DNA of 64,000 nt from Urophycis tenuis (lineage: Eukaryota; Chordata; Actinopteri; Gadiformes; Phycidae). Below the pieces are notes generated by a model. It saw only the letters and a program-made list of their open reading frames with translations, was not told where the DNA came from and made no database searches. The stretch covers positions 587,351 to 651,350 of the forward strand of contig JAXIVH010000013.1 of NCBI GenBank assembly GCA_036785325.1, written 5' to 3'. The translations under genes and the position numbers were made by a program. Within the stretch, counting starts at the first letter, position 1. Each line of letters begins with the position of its first letter. Positions 12,424-26,179 of this stretch are shown piece after piece.

Positions 12424-12870
12424 TTAAAGGTAAAGTGTGAAATGTAATGGCATCTAGTGGAACAAACTTGCCAGAATCTAAATATGATATTCTACTAAAT
12501 ATGAGTATGTTTTAATTGATGTATAATCCCCTGAAAATAAGAATGATTGGGTTTCCTTACCTTACAATAAGCCATGTATATCTATACATAGGGAGTGGGT
12601 CCTCTTCCACAGAGGCCGCCATGTTGCACCGCCATGTTTCTACAGTAGCCCAGAATGGACACCTTTAGAGAGAAGTACTTTACAAAGCATTTACACATTT
12701 TTTTTATTTTGACTATGACTTGTGGGAAGGAGGGGACCCATTTGTAATGAGTATTTAGTACCATCGTTCTGCAGAAGCATTAAAATGATATGAAAATGAT
12801 ATGAAATTCCCCTGTATGCGCCCAGTGGCCGCTCCTGAAGAAAACCTCTGGGGGGCAATAATTTTAGATA
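12424..12870. mobile_element. teleost nonautonomous dispersed repeat
   Basis: Includes the segments GGCATCTAGTGG, CTTACAATAAGCC and GCCGCCATGTTGCACCGCC, in an order I associate with a repeat family common in fish genomes, probably a nonautonomous DNA transposon. A second partial copy (CAACCTCACTGCTAGTTGCC, ending TGGTCCTTTAA) lies at 14700-14757. Family assignment is from memory and the ends are approximate. Confidence 0.5.
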
Positions 12871-13399
12871 ATAATTAAGGTGACCCATTCAATAGGTGCA
12901 TTAAGCAAGACAGTATCAATTTGTTCTTAGATGATTAACTCATACAGAGTCCTTCTTGTGTCCACTAGATGGCAACTAGATGGTAAAATAGCTAAACAGG
13001 ACACAAGATATGTCCAGCAACCACACAAACACAGGGGCAGCATAAGTCAAGTATTTATTAACTGACCGAGGATCAAGAGCTTTCACAACCTTTACAACAT
13101 ACATACAACCAACATACAACAAGATGCAGTGAATTGGATCTTTAGATCTACCATTTCTGGTATTTAGGATACCACCAAAGTGCTTCTTCATATATGCTAA
13201 ATATACATGTCCCAAAGTGACTAAACAATTGAGGTTTGACCTAAAGTGGTCAGTGGCAGTGCATCTTGTCTTTACACATTGAAGACCAAGCCAGAATTGT
13301 GAGCTGTGGCTAGATTGTATGGCTTTGTGAATGTGAACAAGCATTATCTGGCCAATTGTATGAACCTGTAAACATGAACAACCATAGCAACCATCTGGC

Positions 13400-13640
13400 C
13401 ATTGGACGTGCCCTTGAACACCGTGGCATTTCAAAAACTTTGTCTAACTGTGCAACAAAGTCCACCAATCCAAGAAAAACACCTGGGTTGGTGGAGCCCT
13501 CCATCTCATCCTTGCCTCACAAAGCTAACTCAAACACTCTGCAAAACTTCACACACTGGACTAGCCGGTTGAGTGGCAATGTTCACCCTCCCAATAGTTG
13601 CAAATCTCAAGCAGCTATCCATGTGGATCTTTGACATCTC
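13400..13640 (-). pseudogene. hAT (ZMYM/DUF4371-like) transposase internal fragment
   Basis: On the minus strand one frame reads a block resembling the DUF4371 region of ZMYM1-like hAT transposases. A V-K-F-C-R-V-F-E-L-A-L segment precedes the typical G-S-T-N-P-G-V-F-L-G-L-V-D-F signature. An in-frame TGA stands where the family usually has Arg (A-F-R-G). The sequence degenerates downstream of the signature. It is a relic and not functional. Confidence 0.6.
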
Positions 13641-14032
13641 ATGCTTCTTTATTTTCTCAGACAGATGGTGCATGTCTGTCCCACCAGGATGCTGTCTGTC
13701 TGTGCGGGTGTCAGGGTGGTAGAGTAGGCAGGGGTAGCAGAAGACGGTGTTAGCTTCTTCCCAGCCAGCTAGCCAGTTTTTTTTCTAATACCAATTTGTT
13801 GAAAATCCTCGGTGTAGGACTTTCCCCCCTTTGTAGAAGCCTGTTTAATTTTCAAATGTAGTCTAGGAGTTGCTGATTGTTTTAATGCCAATATGTCTGA
13901 ATTGGGTCGTCGACAAAAAGGAACTTGTTTCAGGGACACAACCGAATTGCACACACTGTAGCCATCTTGAAAGTAGCAAGTGACTTGATCAAAGATATCT
14001 TTGCTCAGTTACGTATGACGCAAGCGCGTTAC

Positions 14033-14600
14033 CAGTGTTGGGGAGTAACAGAATACATGTACCGGCATTACATATTCAGAATACAAATTATAAGTAACTG
14101 TATTTCGTTAGTTACAATTTAAATAGTTGGTATTTAGAATACAGTTACATTGTTGAAATCAATGGATTTCATGACGATACTTCTCTGTTTCATGAGTTTA
14201 TTCACTCTCTAGATAAATTAAGGCAACTCCATGCATTTCACAGAAGCCCCTATATGAAAATTAAAAAACTGATCTCGTGCTATTTGCGTGATCATTCACA
14301 ATGGAGTCTGAAGAGGTGCAGCAGGAGCTAGAGGACATAGAGCTGGAGCCCAACAGGCACGATAGGGCAGGAATGCGTTTCTATCTTTTCAAACAGCATT
14401 TTACATTAAAGAAAGAGAAGGGAGAAAGGAATATAACTGTGCAGTGCAACTTCTGCATGCCAGCAACCAACCTCCTTTCAGTGTCCAAAGGCTCCACCTC
14501 CAACCTGAAGAAGCGTCTTAAAGGAAGTTATGTTTTTAATAAGCCAGGGATAGTCCTCTGCTGTAGTTTGATTGGTCACCTTGCCATTTTATAGTTGTAT
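14033..14600 (+). mobile_element. 5' end of an autonomous-type hAT element with BED finger
   Basis: The left end starts CAGTGTTGGGGAGTAACAG, the terminal repeat typical of a fish hAT group. About 270 bp of AT-rich leader follows, then an ATG-initiated frame (14301-14594). That frame encodes a BED-type zinc finger: F-T-L-K-K...T-V-Q-C-N-F-C (CxxC pair), then S-T-S-N-L-K-K-R-L-K where the His ligands should follow. The final histidine region is lost and the frame becomes unrelated after about residue 72. No matching right terminal repeat was found, so the copy is 3'-truncated. Confidence 0.7.
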
Positions 14601-15640
14601 CTACCTGCTTAGTTGACGTGCGAATGTTTCATATCAACCTTTTATGTTTTTATCCTGTAAAATCAGGAAAAGGGTAAGGGAAAATGCAGGCTTCCTTCTT
14701 TTGCAATCTACAACCTCACTGCTAGTTGCCTCTGAATTTTACACTCTGGTCCTTTAAGATGTCTAGCTAGACCAGACTTAATACACGTCATTGGTAGATG
14801 AGGACGTCATGGCACGAACAACAGTTTAATGATCTTTATTGCTGGACGCTCAATTTGTGATTTGTTTTGGACAATAAAGGAGAAATCCAACTGAAATCAA
14901 CCTTCCTTCAAAAAGGAAAATAATGTAAACAATATGATTGATGATGATTCATCATTAAATTCAAAGCTAGGAGCAAAAAAAAGGTTTAGCTGCTGCTATT
15001 GAAGCCCTCTGTGTGTATCTGGAGTAGAAAGTGACTCACAAGGCTCCTGAAGAACTTAAAATGTCCACCTGCTTTTGTGAAATGGTATCAAAACAAGCCA
15101 CATATTGGCACCTTCCTGAAGAAGTAGACTTCACAAACATGACCATGGTGATGCATGTTGGATGAGATGGATGGAAATACTCCAAAACGAATGGCAACAG
15201 CGTAGCAACACATTGATTACTCTTTTAATGTGTCAGGGCAATAGACTAGTTTACAGTCAATCACAATTTGCAATTATTAATTTCTTAAAGGTGCTTTGAG
15301 TATTATTTTTTACAAATGGCACAGCCATTATCCAACTATTAGTGTGATGCGTGTGTACATATTTGTAGATAATCATCAAATGCAGAGACAGTTACTTAAC
15401 AAATGCTAAGGAGTAGTTAAATGTATATAGTCTTACAGTTATAACCGGCCCTTTGAGGGCAACCATAATGCTGATGACACCCTTACTCTAGAAACATGGT
15501 ACACAGCAATGAGCAGGGTGTCAAACTCAGTGTGTGTTTTTTATAAAGGGCTTAGTCTAAGGTAACGAAAACACAATTCTTATTTCCATGGAATTATCCA
15601 CTAATTCAAACACATTTATGAATATGCATTTCTTCAAAAA
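14601..15640. other. non-genic stretch
   Basis: Apart from the partial repeat at 14700-14757 I see no gene or known element. Confidence 0.4.
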
Positions 15641-15877
15641 ATAATTCTGCCAGATGCCACACAATTCTACACATTACACCCTTAATCTTACTTTACCTTT
15701 GTTTCTGCCTTGTCTTTTGTTGCCAAATGTCTATCTATTTGAGACCTATTGTACTCCTAACCATCTCTGGAATGAGGGATACCGCTGCTGTTCTTCCTTG
15801 TCAAGGTTTCTTCCTTTGGATTTGGGTAGTTTTCCCTGCCCTTACACTTCATACGTAACGGTTTCACAGATGCGTAG

Positions 15878-15878
15878 C

Positions 15879-15943
<65 letters not shown>
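15878..15943. repeat. (AAT)n microsatellite, LINE tail
   Basis: About 21 AAT units. Read on the minus strand, this is the TTA-repeat tail directly following the LINE 3' end, so it probably began as the insertion tail and then expanded. Confidence 0.95.
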
Positions 15944-15945
<2 letters not shown>

Positions 15946-16337
15946 TTTATTTGTAAAGCGCTTTTCATAAAAGAGTCTCAAAGTGCTACAGAAACCAAAA
16001 AGAGAGAAAAACAACACGAAGGGCAAGAACACATTAAAAATCAGCAGCAGCAAAAAAAAAAAAAGATACAAGTGATAAGTACATTAAAAAACGGCTAAAA
16101 GGAGTTGAAAGGCAGAGTAAAATGAGAGAAAATCTAAGAGCAATTTAAGAACGCCTGCCTGAATAAAAAGGTTTGAAGGCCTTTTCTAAAAGTGTCCACA
16201 GACTGGGGTTTCTGCAGGTGTTCAGGGAGGGAGTTCCTGATTTGCGGGGCAGCAGAATGCTCGGTCTCCCATGGCGCAGAGTCTTGTGCGTGGCTGATGG
16301 AGGAGGTTAGTGTTTTGGCAATACACTGGAAACTCAA
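15944..16337 (-). mobile_element. LINE 3' end (ORF2 C-terminus plus 3'UTR)
   Basis: The minus strand encodes N-S-L-P-E-H-L-Q-K-P-Q-S-V-D-T-F-R-K, the conserved C-terminal end of many fish non-LTR retrotransposon ORF2 proteins (consensus W-N-S-L-P...S...F-K..L-K-T). A short stop-terminated tail and a 3'UTR reading AAAGCGCTTTACAAATAAA follow, and then the TTA repeat. It is strongly 5'-truncated, as usual for LINE insertions. The plus strand at 15750-15850 (CTGGAATGAGGGATACCGC) also resembles a LINE 3' region of a different copy. Confidence 0.7.
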
Positions 16338-16339
16338 TC

Positions 16340-17390
16340 ATTTCCAGTGCAGAGTTGGCTTGCTGTATTGCATGAGCTCTGCACACATGATTGTAGCCTT
16401 TCTGCAAATACAAATGCATTTCTGAATATTGATGGTAGGCCTATTACTATAACTAGTAATAATAAGTTAATTAGGAGAAGGCAGCCAGAGAAAGCTAGAT
16501 GTTGTAGGTGAAAGCCCCTCCTTCAGGCCCCTTCCAGAGCCACAGTACAGGTGGACAGTTGGCCCATCCCATAACTCCATGAAGGTTCATTAAATGGCTG
16601 GTGGGCTCATGACAGGCCTGATGATGGATGGTTTCTTTTTATCTATTGTTCCAGAATTTGATTTATTGATACTTGGATGTAATTTTAACAAATATGACAA
16701 ATGTTGTCATCAATAAATTGCTTAGCCTAGCTTTAAAACAAAGATAAATAAATATGCTACTAATAATAATCTTGACATGCTCTATGCATCAATATTTAAC
16801 ATAAAATTAGGACCTGTACAGTACACCTCGATAATTTTAAGCAGTAAATTTGGGAGGAAATTAGTGGCAATTGTGTTGTGTTTTGTGTTTTGTATTGAAT
16901 GTTGCAAAGTCTTTGTATTTTCTTTCTCTGATCAAATATATTCTATTTAAACCACATGTCCTCTAGATCTATAAATAGATAGAATACTTTAGAAACTTGT
17001 TCATAAACCCTCCCCTACACCCATAAACACACCTTAATTAAATTTTTAGAATAGTCTTAGACCTCTTTCTTCACCTATATCTGAAAAATGTTTGAGATGT
17101 AAGATATTAGTTCCAGCATTAAAGCACCATGGCTCTGGTGTGAGAAAACCATTCATAGAAACAACTTCATCATGATGTCATATAGTGAATACGTACACAC
17201 GCTCAAATGCGGTTTCACTTGTCTTCACAAAGGGCTTTAAGACCAAACTGCATTGGACATTTAGATTTTCACCTAAACGTTTTAATTATTCACACATGCT
17301 ACACTGTTAAAGAAACAGCCTGTTCCCTTACGTAAACAACAGAATACTCTGTTGTTTTGTTTCTGTTGTCTAGTCTGTAAATATAACCCA
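16340..17390. other. non-genic stretch
   Basis: AT-rich, with no gene or recognisable element seen. Confidence 0.4.
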
Positions 17391-17394
17391 AAAC

Positions 17395-19450
17395 TGTCCA
17401 CTGGTCCACCACCAGTTTAATAGTTTTTGAAGAGCAACGTTGCCATGGTGATTGGTAGGTTGCTGCTACACCTGCTACCCAACACCAGCCTGCATGATGT
17501 TTGAATCATTGTCATCTGAGCTGTTATGTAAGTGTTATTTTATGTAACTAATGATGTTCTTTATAATAAAAACATAGATTGAAAACATTCACTTGACCCA
17601 GGGATGACATTTGCTTTGCTTCCACCAAAAATGTTTCCTTTCAGGAGGTTCATTTTATGAACTCATTTACTTTAGGATAATCATGACAGATGAATGCCAC
17701 AGTTTGATGTACTTTTAATAAAAACCTGAATTTCGAGTGACCCTCCGATGATATATTTATTCTTCTTCTTTCTGATGGAATAATACAACATTTTTTTGGC
17801 CAACTCAGGTGTTTATGTTCGCTTTGCTTTCACCCAAAGGTCAAATGTATTCATACATTTTGATTAACACGATAATTATGACAACTTAATACAGTTTAAT
17901 AGTTTTTGAAGTGTCAATGCATCTATAATTGGGGGGTCATCAACACAGGTGATGCACCATCCCTGAGGGCCCAGAATGACTTGAGAGTTGGAGACGTCTG
18001 GCCTTTTCAATATGAATGAGGGCATTAAGGGCTACAAAAATGATCAATTTGGAGGCTCTAGCCCAACAGGAAGGGCTTTCATTCATACCTGACCCAGGGG
18101 TCAAGGTCACGTGGTAGTGAGCTACAGACCTGGGGGCTCATTTATATGAAAGAGAGCCAAGGACCTATACGATAATCAATTTGGCGGCTCTAGCTCTACA
18201 GGAAGTGATTAAAGCATCATCAAATGCACCATTGAAATAGCCTGGGAATTCCCATGCTGCTTTGCGCGCAATTTCATTCTCACTGCAAAGACAGCCTGGA
18301 AACCACCGCCCTTATTTTCCCCTGAGTTAGGGAACCAATCACAGAACGGGGGGGGGGGGCAGCAATACGATGACGACGTCTATGCACGACACCGAAGCTT
18401 GTAGCGTGTTAATCCAACATGGCAGCGGACATAACGTTACCGTTCGATGCAGCTTTAGAAAGTGTATTAAGTAGCTGTTGTAGCAATTAATTTAATTTTA
18501 GTAGCTAATTTTTAGTAGCAATTGGCTATGAATCGCGCGCAAAGCAGCATGTGAAGAACCAGACACCATTTGATAGACATTCGTAGCGCCCAATAAACGG
18601 CTCTAGGCATTCGTAAACCATGCCTCAAATACGAGAAAATGCAAACCTAGTTCCCAGACCACCATCTCATCGAGATGTGGACGCGTCAGCCAGGCTACCA
18701 TTGAAATGCATTGGGAAAAAAAGGCCTAGTTACGTTATTTTAAATTGGAAAGAGATAAGAGACATTGGAAAGAGATTGGCCATTGGACCTATCTTCCAGG
18801 GTGCGCCATGGCAACGCTAAGCCATTTCATAAAATGGCAGCAGTTTCAAGGTCCCCATTCCCAGTGGTTTGGAGATAGAAGGCTTGTAAATAAAGTTGGC
18901 TTGTGGACAAGTGTTCTATATTTGGGGTGGAAGGGGGCCCACGCCACCCTTACAAGATTTGAAATAATTTCTATGTATTTCTCTCATAACCTTTTATCAT
19001 GAGATGGAGATCTGACTCTCCAATATGCGTGTTGGACCAACAGGGTTTAGATCTGGGAAGAATTTCAGCTCAAAATCTCAAATGTGGCTCATGGGGAGAG
19101 ACGGCATGAGATGGACCAATCACTGAGGCTTTGTGAGTACCTTCCTGTTGGGCTAGAGCCCCCACATTGGTCATCTTACTTGTCCTTGCCGTCTTTCATA
19201 ATAGAGAGCCCAGGTCTCTGTGGTCAGCTCTCTAAGTGTCTCCAATGATTCAAATGATTCACACTTCAAAGATCTTTGAGTCAATTGACAATCCACATTT
19301 TTTTATTGAAAGAACATCAAACAATGGTATTAATTTGTCCTGAATATCTTGTTTAACAACATTTATTTATAAAAATTTACCTCTGGAAATGTATTTGGGC
19401 GTAAGCAAAGAGAACATAAACTTCTGATGAGCCCCTCAGTCAATCCCTAA
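17395..19450. repeat. cluster of diverged direct and inverted dispersed repeats
   Basis: Phrases recur within this block. AGTTTAATAGTTTTTGAAG occurs at 17413 and 17887. GCTCTAGCCCAACAGGAAG at 18059 has a diverged direct copy near 18187 and an inverted one near 19140. GTTTATGTTCGCTTTGCTT at 17811 appears inverted near 19395. Similar GGAAGTG/TAGGGCTA(G)-type segments recur at 60.1-60.65 kb. I read this as overlapping copies of one repeat family of unknown class. A G11 run lies at 18348-18358. No gene seen. Confidence 0.5.
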
Positions 19451-20115
19451 GAAGGATACATTTCAAGAAATTATTTTTAATATAAATCCCCATATTTTAA
19501 TAAATGAACACATAACATAAGAGTTCAGATGACTACAAAATCAAAGACATTGATAACATGCAAGCTGAGGTTAAAGGTTTCAGGTGTAGCAGCATCCTTA
19601 TCAATCATCATTAGGCTACTATGATAGAAGGCGATGATTTAACTTACAAACTAAACAACATATACATTCACTGAACAAAAAATAAATGCATATTTCTCAC
19701 TAGAAATGTTTTCAAAACACATTTTAATGCCAATTTGATTGAGAATAGACCAAATGTCATCCATTTTGTTTTGGCGGACTGAACCGCGACATACGTGACG
19801 CTGTTTCTTTGACCAGTCAATAGGTGGCGCTATACCAGCGAATGCTCAGATGGGTCGTTTTGGGTAATTTTGACCAATTCTGTTACTTCGATTGTAGATC
19901 ATGTTGCAAAGAAAATAATGTGTGCTTTTCACATTAACAACACATGGTCATATGCGTTTTCTTCTCAGTGTCATCATTTTGTAGGCTATTTGAACATAAA
20001 AGGATCTTCACTCTTTCACTCTTGCAATATACTATATGCATATATTGTAAGAGTATACTTGTATACTGTCTATTGATTGTAGGTTTTGCTTTGCAGAACC
20101 CAGTGTAGTTTAGTG

Positions 20116-20575
20116 CAGTGGTTTCCAACCTTTGACTTTAGGTCTACCACTAAATTGTCATCAAGACCTTTCACCGACCGCCACGTACAGTATGCAGATG
20201 CTAAAGGCTAACTGCAGTAGTGAGAAAACACTGCCAGTTCACCCTTCATCAACAATTATTACAACAGGAGGGGCACTGCCAGTGGGAAACAGTGGAAAGA
20301 AAAGGTGAGCAATGCTGCTTATGCTGTATGTACCCAGTATGTTTGAGCACACAGAAAAGTACTACGGAAAACATGTGATGGAATGCACAAAACAACACTA
20401 CACATTACAACATTATTTTTTAGATAATAAAAATCCATAATATATTTACTGAACAATAATCAGTACCATATTTATTTTCATTTATCTATATTATTTTTTC
20501 AATTGTACAATTGTGTATTTCAAGAATACAATTCCACATACTTGACCCTTATGTACCACAGGTTGAAAAACACTG
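20116..20575. mobile_element. hAT-type MITE, 460 bp
   Basis: The left end CAGTGGTTTCCAACCTTT and right end AGGTTGAAAAACACTG are inverted repeats of the Charlie/hAT type (CAGTGGTTCTCAACC consensus). There is no coding capacity between them. Flanking 8-bp target-site duplications are not clearly preserved, suggesting an old insertion. Confidence 0.8.
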
Positions 20576-20579
20576 ATGT

Positions 20580-21620
20580 AGGGGGCAGGATGTGTGCCCC
20601 CCAGTCCAAAGGTTCTGCAGTCTACCTATAAGGAACCTAAAGAGCAGGATGCCTCACCCCTTACCTGTTGCACCATAATGACTTGTTTCTAAATGGACAC
20701 TGACTGACTGACTCGGAATCTCTTAAGTAATTGGTTTCTAAATCCGCATCATATTGGGTCAATAGTATCAAATCCTCTCTTCCCCTTTCATCATGAGGTT
20801 CACCAAATTAGCATCTATTAGCTTTATTAAAACTGGTTGTTGGTAGGCTGTTACTACTTTGGTGTGGTATCTAGGTATCTACCCTATTTTCTACTACATA
20901 GTAGCATTCAAAGTAATTGAACACGTACAGCGGTACAAAGTCTGGATGAAAGGCACTAAAGTACACCATTGCATGCCATTACGCTGGGATTCCGTGCAGT
21001 TGCCATAACAACGGTGCTTACCTAAAAGCCAATTGAAATACAGTTGGTCCTTTGGTGCAGTACAGGTGACCAAGTGAGCTTGTCTTGTATGGTCATCCAG
21101 TATTAATGTAATTCACGAACACGTCTTGAGAGTATTATAGTTGTGATGTTTAAAATGGACACAGACAAGGAACTTTTCAATAGCCACCTGGCTGTGAAGA
21201 CAACATAAAATGGGTTCTGGAGCATATCATGTCTTTTTTTTTTTTTTTTTTTACAATAAAATACATCATATTACAAAGTATTTAGTAACCTGTATTTTCC
21301 TGGGGAAAAGCTAGACGAGATTGTCATTTGATTCGATTGACTCATGAAAAAGTGTGCGTACAGTCACACCAGTTATCAGTTCAGAGGGAAAATTTCAAAT
21401 TAATCAAAAATATGCAACATTTTGGCAAACATTGTTGAATAGATCAATATTGTGAATATTTACCACATTTTCTTTTTTTCTAATTGTATGATTCTCAAAA
21501 CTTTCAAATCAATAAATGCAATTGAAGAAGAGCCCAGATGAAATGAGAACATTCCACTTGACAGGGTGTGTGGAAGTCCCTCCCAGTGGGTCTGGACTCC
21601 AGGTACTGCTCCCTCCCTCT
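20580..21620. promoter_or_regulatory. upstream region of adm
   Basis: Non-coding DNA preceding the adm promoter. CACGT cores (ACGTG on the minus strand, the minimal hypoxia-response core) occur near 20923 and 21119. Adrenomedullin genes are known to be hypoxia-induced, but these two short motifs alone prove nothing. A poly-T run lies at 21234-21252. Confidence 0.25.
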
Positions 21621-21623
21621 CTC

Positions 21624-21630
21624 TATAAAG
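21624..21630 (+). promoter_or_regulatory. adm TATA box
   Basis: TATAAAG follows a CT-rich stretch and sits about 125 bp before a good splice donor, GAG|GTAAGA at 21756. Initiation is expected about 30 bp downstream, near 21655. Vertebrate adrenomedullin genes have TATA promoters. Confidence 0.7.
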
Positions 21631-21654
21631 CCTCACGTTAGCATTGGAAAGTTC

Positions 21655-21755
21655 AGAGCAGAACCATCATATCTTATCTCCTCACTGGCTGGACCAAGCA
21701 ACTAACTCTGCAGAGACACACTCAGCTGCACATCTTTGGACCACCTAATTCAGAG
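21655..21755 (+). other. adm: adm exon 1 (5'UTR, non-coding)
   Basis: Inferred from the TATA box upstream and the donor CAGAG|GTAAGA at 21755/21756. It contains no ATG. The 5' limit is estimated from the TATA spacing. Confidence 0.6.
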
Positions 21756-22248
21756 GTAAGACCTGTATTTAACGTATTTGTTATTCAAGATTGAAGTATG
21801 TTTATAATAATGTCCGTGAATAACATTTCACTGTTATTCACGTGAAATATGAAACTTAATTAAATATTATTATTTGTATTCTAATCACTGTAATTCCTGA
21901 TTGGATTTAAGTTGATGATGTTTTTGATCATTAATAATAGTTTGATAGTTATTCACGATTGCTAACTTGTTTAATTGTTTTTCTTTTGGGCAATGGATAG
22001 CCAAATATAATATAGTTGATTTATAAATCTTTTTGCTTACTGTTGAAGGAACTAGGTCATTCAATAGTGTCCCTCTCACTATACGCCTGGTTTCATTCCT
22101 TCTTGCCTTGACATTAGGTGGGCATGAAGATGCCCTGTGCTTCAGGTGCATGGTGCTTCAGACCACCTGTTGACTCAGTTACCTTGTGGCTTTGCAGGCA
22201 GCTCAGTTCAGGGCAGACTTAGGTTTTCTGTCCAACTCTCCAGCCAGT

Positions 22249-23440
<1,192 letters not shown>

Positions 23441-24130
23441 TAGACTTGCGACTGATGAAGACAAGTTTACGCAGCTGGTCTTATCCGAAATAAATCATCC
23501 GATGTGATACCAATTAGAATATGTTTGGGATTAACACTGATTATTTTTCGCACTGGAAGGCGTCCTTTGCGTCCTTTACAAATGCGCATCCCAACGGCGC
23601 TTTTGTAGTTGAATACCAGTGTTTTGAAGAGCAGGTTTAAGTTTAAACAAGTGTGATTTATGGATGAATTCATGGAAAGCGTTATTTGTTCTGTGCTTCA
23701 GCTTGGAATGCAAATCTTCATCTGTCAAGTGCTGTCCCAGAAGATTTTTTTCTCTTAAATCACTGAAGTCGAGGGCCAGTTGGAGACGAAATAATAAAAA
23801 GATACGGCACATAAAGTCATACGAATCTTCTTATGAAGTGATGTGATAAGAGAATAGGCCTAGTTGTTTATTTGTAGAAGTTTCAAATGATTTATAATGT
23901 GTGCCGTTATATAGGTTTCACAATTGTATATATGGCAATGTATGAAGTTAAACATAAGCTATAGACATATATTTTTTTGTACAATTTTACATTCAGATTA
24001 AATAAATATACATTTGAATGTTCATTAAGTATTTAAAAAAAACGTAATTGTATAATTGTTACATTGACATGTAACCATTTTGTACCTTGTTAAATAGGCC
24101 TATAGGACTAATAAAAATCTCTATTTTCAA
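23441..24130 (+). other. adm: adm 3'UTR with poly(A) signals
   Basis: AT-rich trailer after the stop. AATAAA occurs at 24001 and at 24110; the second is followed by the GT-rich TGTGTCATGTGTTT and is the better distal site. The exact end is inferred. Confidence 0.5.
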
Positions 24131-24239
24131 ATATATGAACCTTGTGTCATGTGTTTAATCAAACATTGTAACTATCTGTTACTGTAGTCTGCAGGTGACT
24201 TTAACCATGGTTTGATGTCATGACATTGTTAAAGTGAAG

Positions 24240-24760
24240 GTAATGTAGGAAACCCGGAGCCCGTCGGAAATCTGGTGCCGGTGGCGTGCAAGACTTCAAA
24301 TCCCATGTCACCTTGCGGTGATTCAATGAGCAAGACAATTGTCAAATGCTTTGCTGCCCCCTATCTTTGCAACTGACCTTATTACATGATGCAGCGGATC
24401 AATGCTCCCACACTGTATATACAGCGAACCTTACAGGTATCATACTACATTGAAAAATGGAGTGCATTTTACACTAAAAGGGCTCGTGTCCACATAAGGT
24501 ATTTTCTGAGAGCCAGGGTCTTTTTTCAATTGTTCCAAATGAGGAGAGCGCGTAGCCTACTGAGAAGAAAGGCGTCCCCACGCCTCTGTGTAGAGCGGCT
24601 CCCAGCGCTCCTGACGGCGCTGCTGTCGTCACTGCTATTCCTCTTCAGACAACCAATTGTATAGCAGACGGGGAGAAACTTGTTATTGCAGTTTATCCAG
24701 AACAGGAACCTTGGCGGCCCTTCCCTATCACGCAACGCGCTTGGTGATATGTTGTAATTC
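24240..24760. promoter_or_regulatory. CpG-enriched spacer, possible ampd3 promoter
   Basis: CpG frequency rises at 24540-24740 (GAGCGCG, GACGGCG, AACGCGC). The block lies upstream of ampd3 and could hold its promoter or an untranslated first exon. No donor that I trust was found, so this is tentative. Confidence 0.25.
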
Positions 24761-25383
24761 CAAAAAACCGCTTGCAGTGTGTTTTCTCTCTCACTGTAAG
24801 CCAGTGGACTAACTGTAGTGTAACTGTAGCCGTCAGGCTCCCTGGGACCCTGTGCTTTAGAGAGTATAGTGGGAGTATAGTCGTAGTAGTAGCCCTACTG
24901 TAGTAGGCTACTCGTAGAAATGTGTGATATTATTTAGTAGTAAGTCTATACATTTGTCGAATTACAATATAACGTGTTTTCGGAATTATGAGAATTCACT
25001 GGCATGTTTTTGCTTGAGTTATGTTGTCATGTAGCCTATTGTGATGAAATAACTTGCATGATGCCTCATTATTCGCCTCAGAGGAACTTCTCAGGTTCAA
25101 TTCACATGCCCCACAAATCAAGCGATCTGGCACATTGTCTGAGAAGGTCACTCGACATGGAATGTTTGTTGTTTATAAATAGTTCCAATGTGCTTCAATG
25201 TGGGAAGTCGAACTACTAGAGGAAGTTGATACACTTCCTGATGGTCTCATTCACTGCATCAGCACTGGGACAACTGTCTCTCTGTTAGGAACAAGCCTCT
25301 GTGTCCATTTGGCTAACCAAATAATATAATTAATTTTGTGGTTTATTACCTTTTTATTTACACTTTGATATCTTATCCGGCAG

Positions 25384-25537
25384 ATGAAGAGTTAACCAGT
25401 GGCAGTGGCGCTGCAGGGAGAGTAGACTTGGCAGCAGAGCTATGTATGATTATGTACTGCTGACTGCCGCTGCCTCATAACACAACTCTTCCTCAAACTG
25501 GGACTTCTGTCTGTTCTGGCCAGCAACCCCACATATG
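25384..25537 (+). other. candidate ampd3 5'UTR exon
   Basis: A 154-bp segment bounded by an acceptor-like CTTATCCGGCAG (25383) and a strong donor CATATG|GTGAGTAC (25538). Coding exon 1 of ampd3 begins two bases before its ATG at an acceptor, so at least one upstream untranslated exon must exist. This segment is a plausible candidate, unconfirmed. Confidence 0.3.
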
Positions 25538-25859
25538 GTGAGTACAATAACACATTCATGAGCTGGACTGAATGACTTCTGGTTTTGTGTTTGTTTCTTT
25601 CATCATACAGACAGACAGACACTCTACGTATAGTAGTGTTAGAATATATAAATATATAATATAAACCTATGTAAACAATATACAATATATATATATATAT
25701 ATATAAAATATACATGAATGTATATACATCGAGGAATATACTATGGATGTAAATAGCATACACAAAGATGTAGCATGTCAGATTTGGTAGTGGTGAAAAT
25801 GAACAGTTATGCAGTGAGATGACCAGTTAAGCAGAGTGAATGACCCGTTATGCAGCGAA

Positions 25860-26178
25860 AAACTAAGAAGATAGTGACAAGTTATAGTTTGATGACCACA
25901 GGCAGGAATGATTTACTATGTCGCTCTGTGGTGCATCTCAGTGAGAGGAGTCTTCTGCTGAAGGAATTCCTCCGCTGAGCCAGGGTGGAAAAGAGAGGGT
26001 GAGAGGCATTGTCCATGATAGTCCGTAGCCTGGACAGCATCCTCCTATCTGCTACGGTCGTCAGAGTGTCCAATTCCTCACCCATTACATCACCAGCCCT
26101 CTTGATGAGTCCATTAAGTCTATTGGTGTCCGCGACCCTCATCCCACTGCCATACGAACTGTGCAATTCCGTTTTCAA
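25860..26178 (-). mobile_element. LINE ORF2 C-terminal fragment
   Basis: The minus strand reads L-N-G-L-I-K-R-A-G-D-V-M-G..., then R-R-M-L-S-R-L-R-T-I-M-D-N-A-S-H-P-L, then a basic F-S-R-R-L tail ending in a stop. This pattern is the standard C-terminus of a fish LINE reverse-transcriptase ORF, after the RT domain. The copy is 5'-truncated. A TA-rich tail lies at 25640-25710 on the 3' side. Confidence 0.75.
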
Positions 26179-26179
26179 G

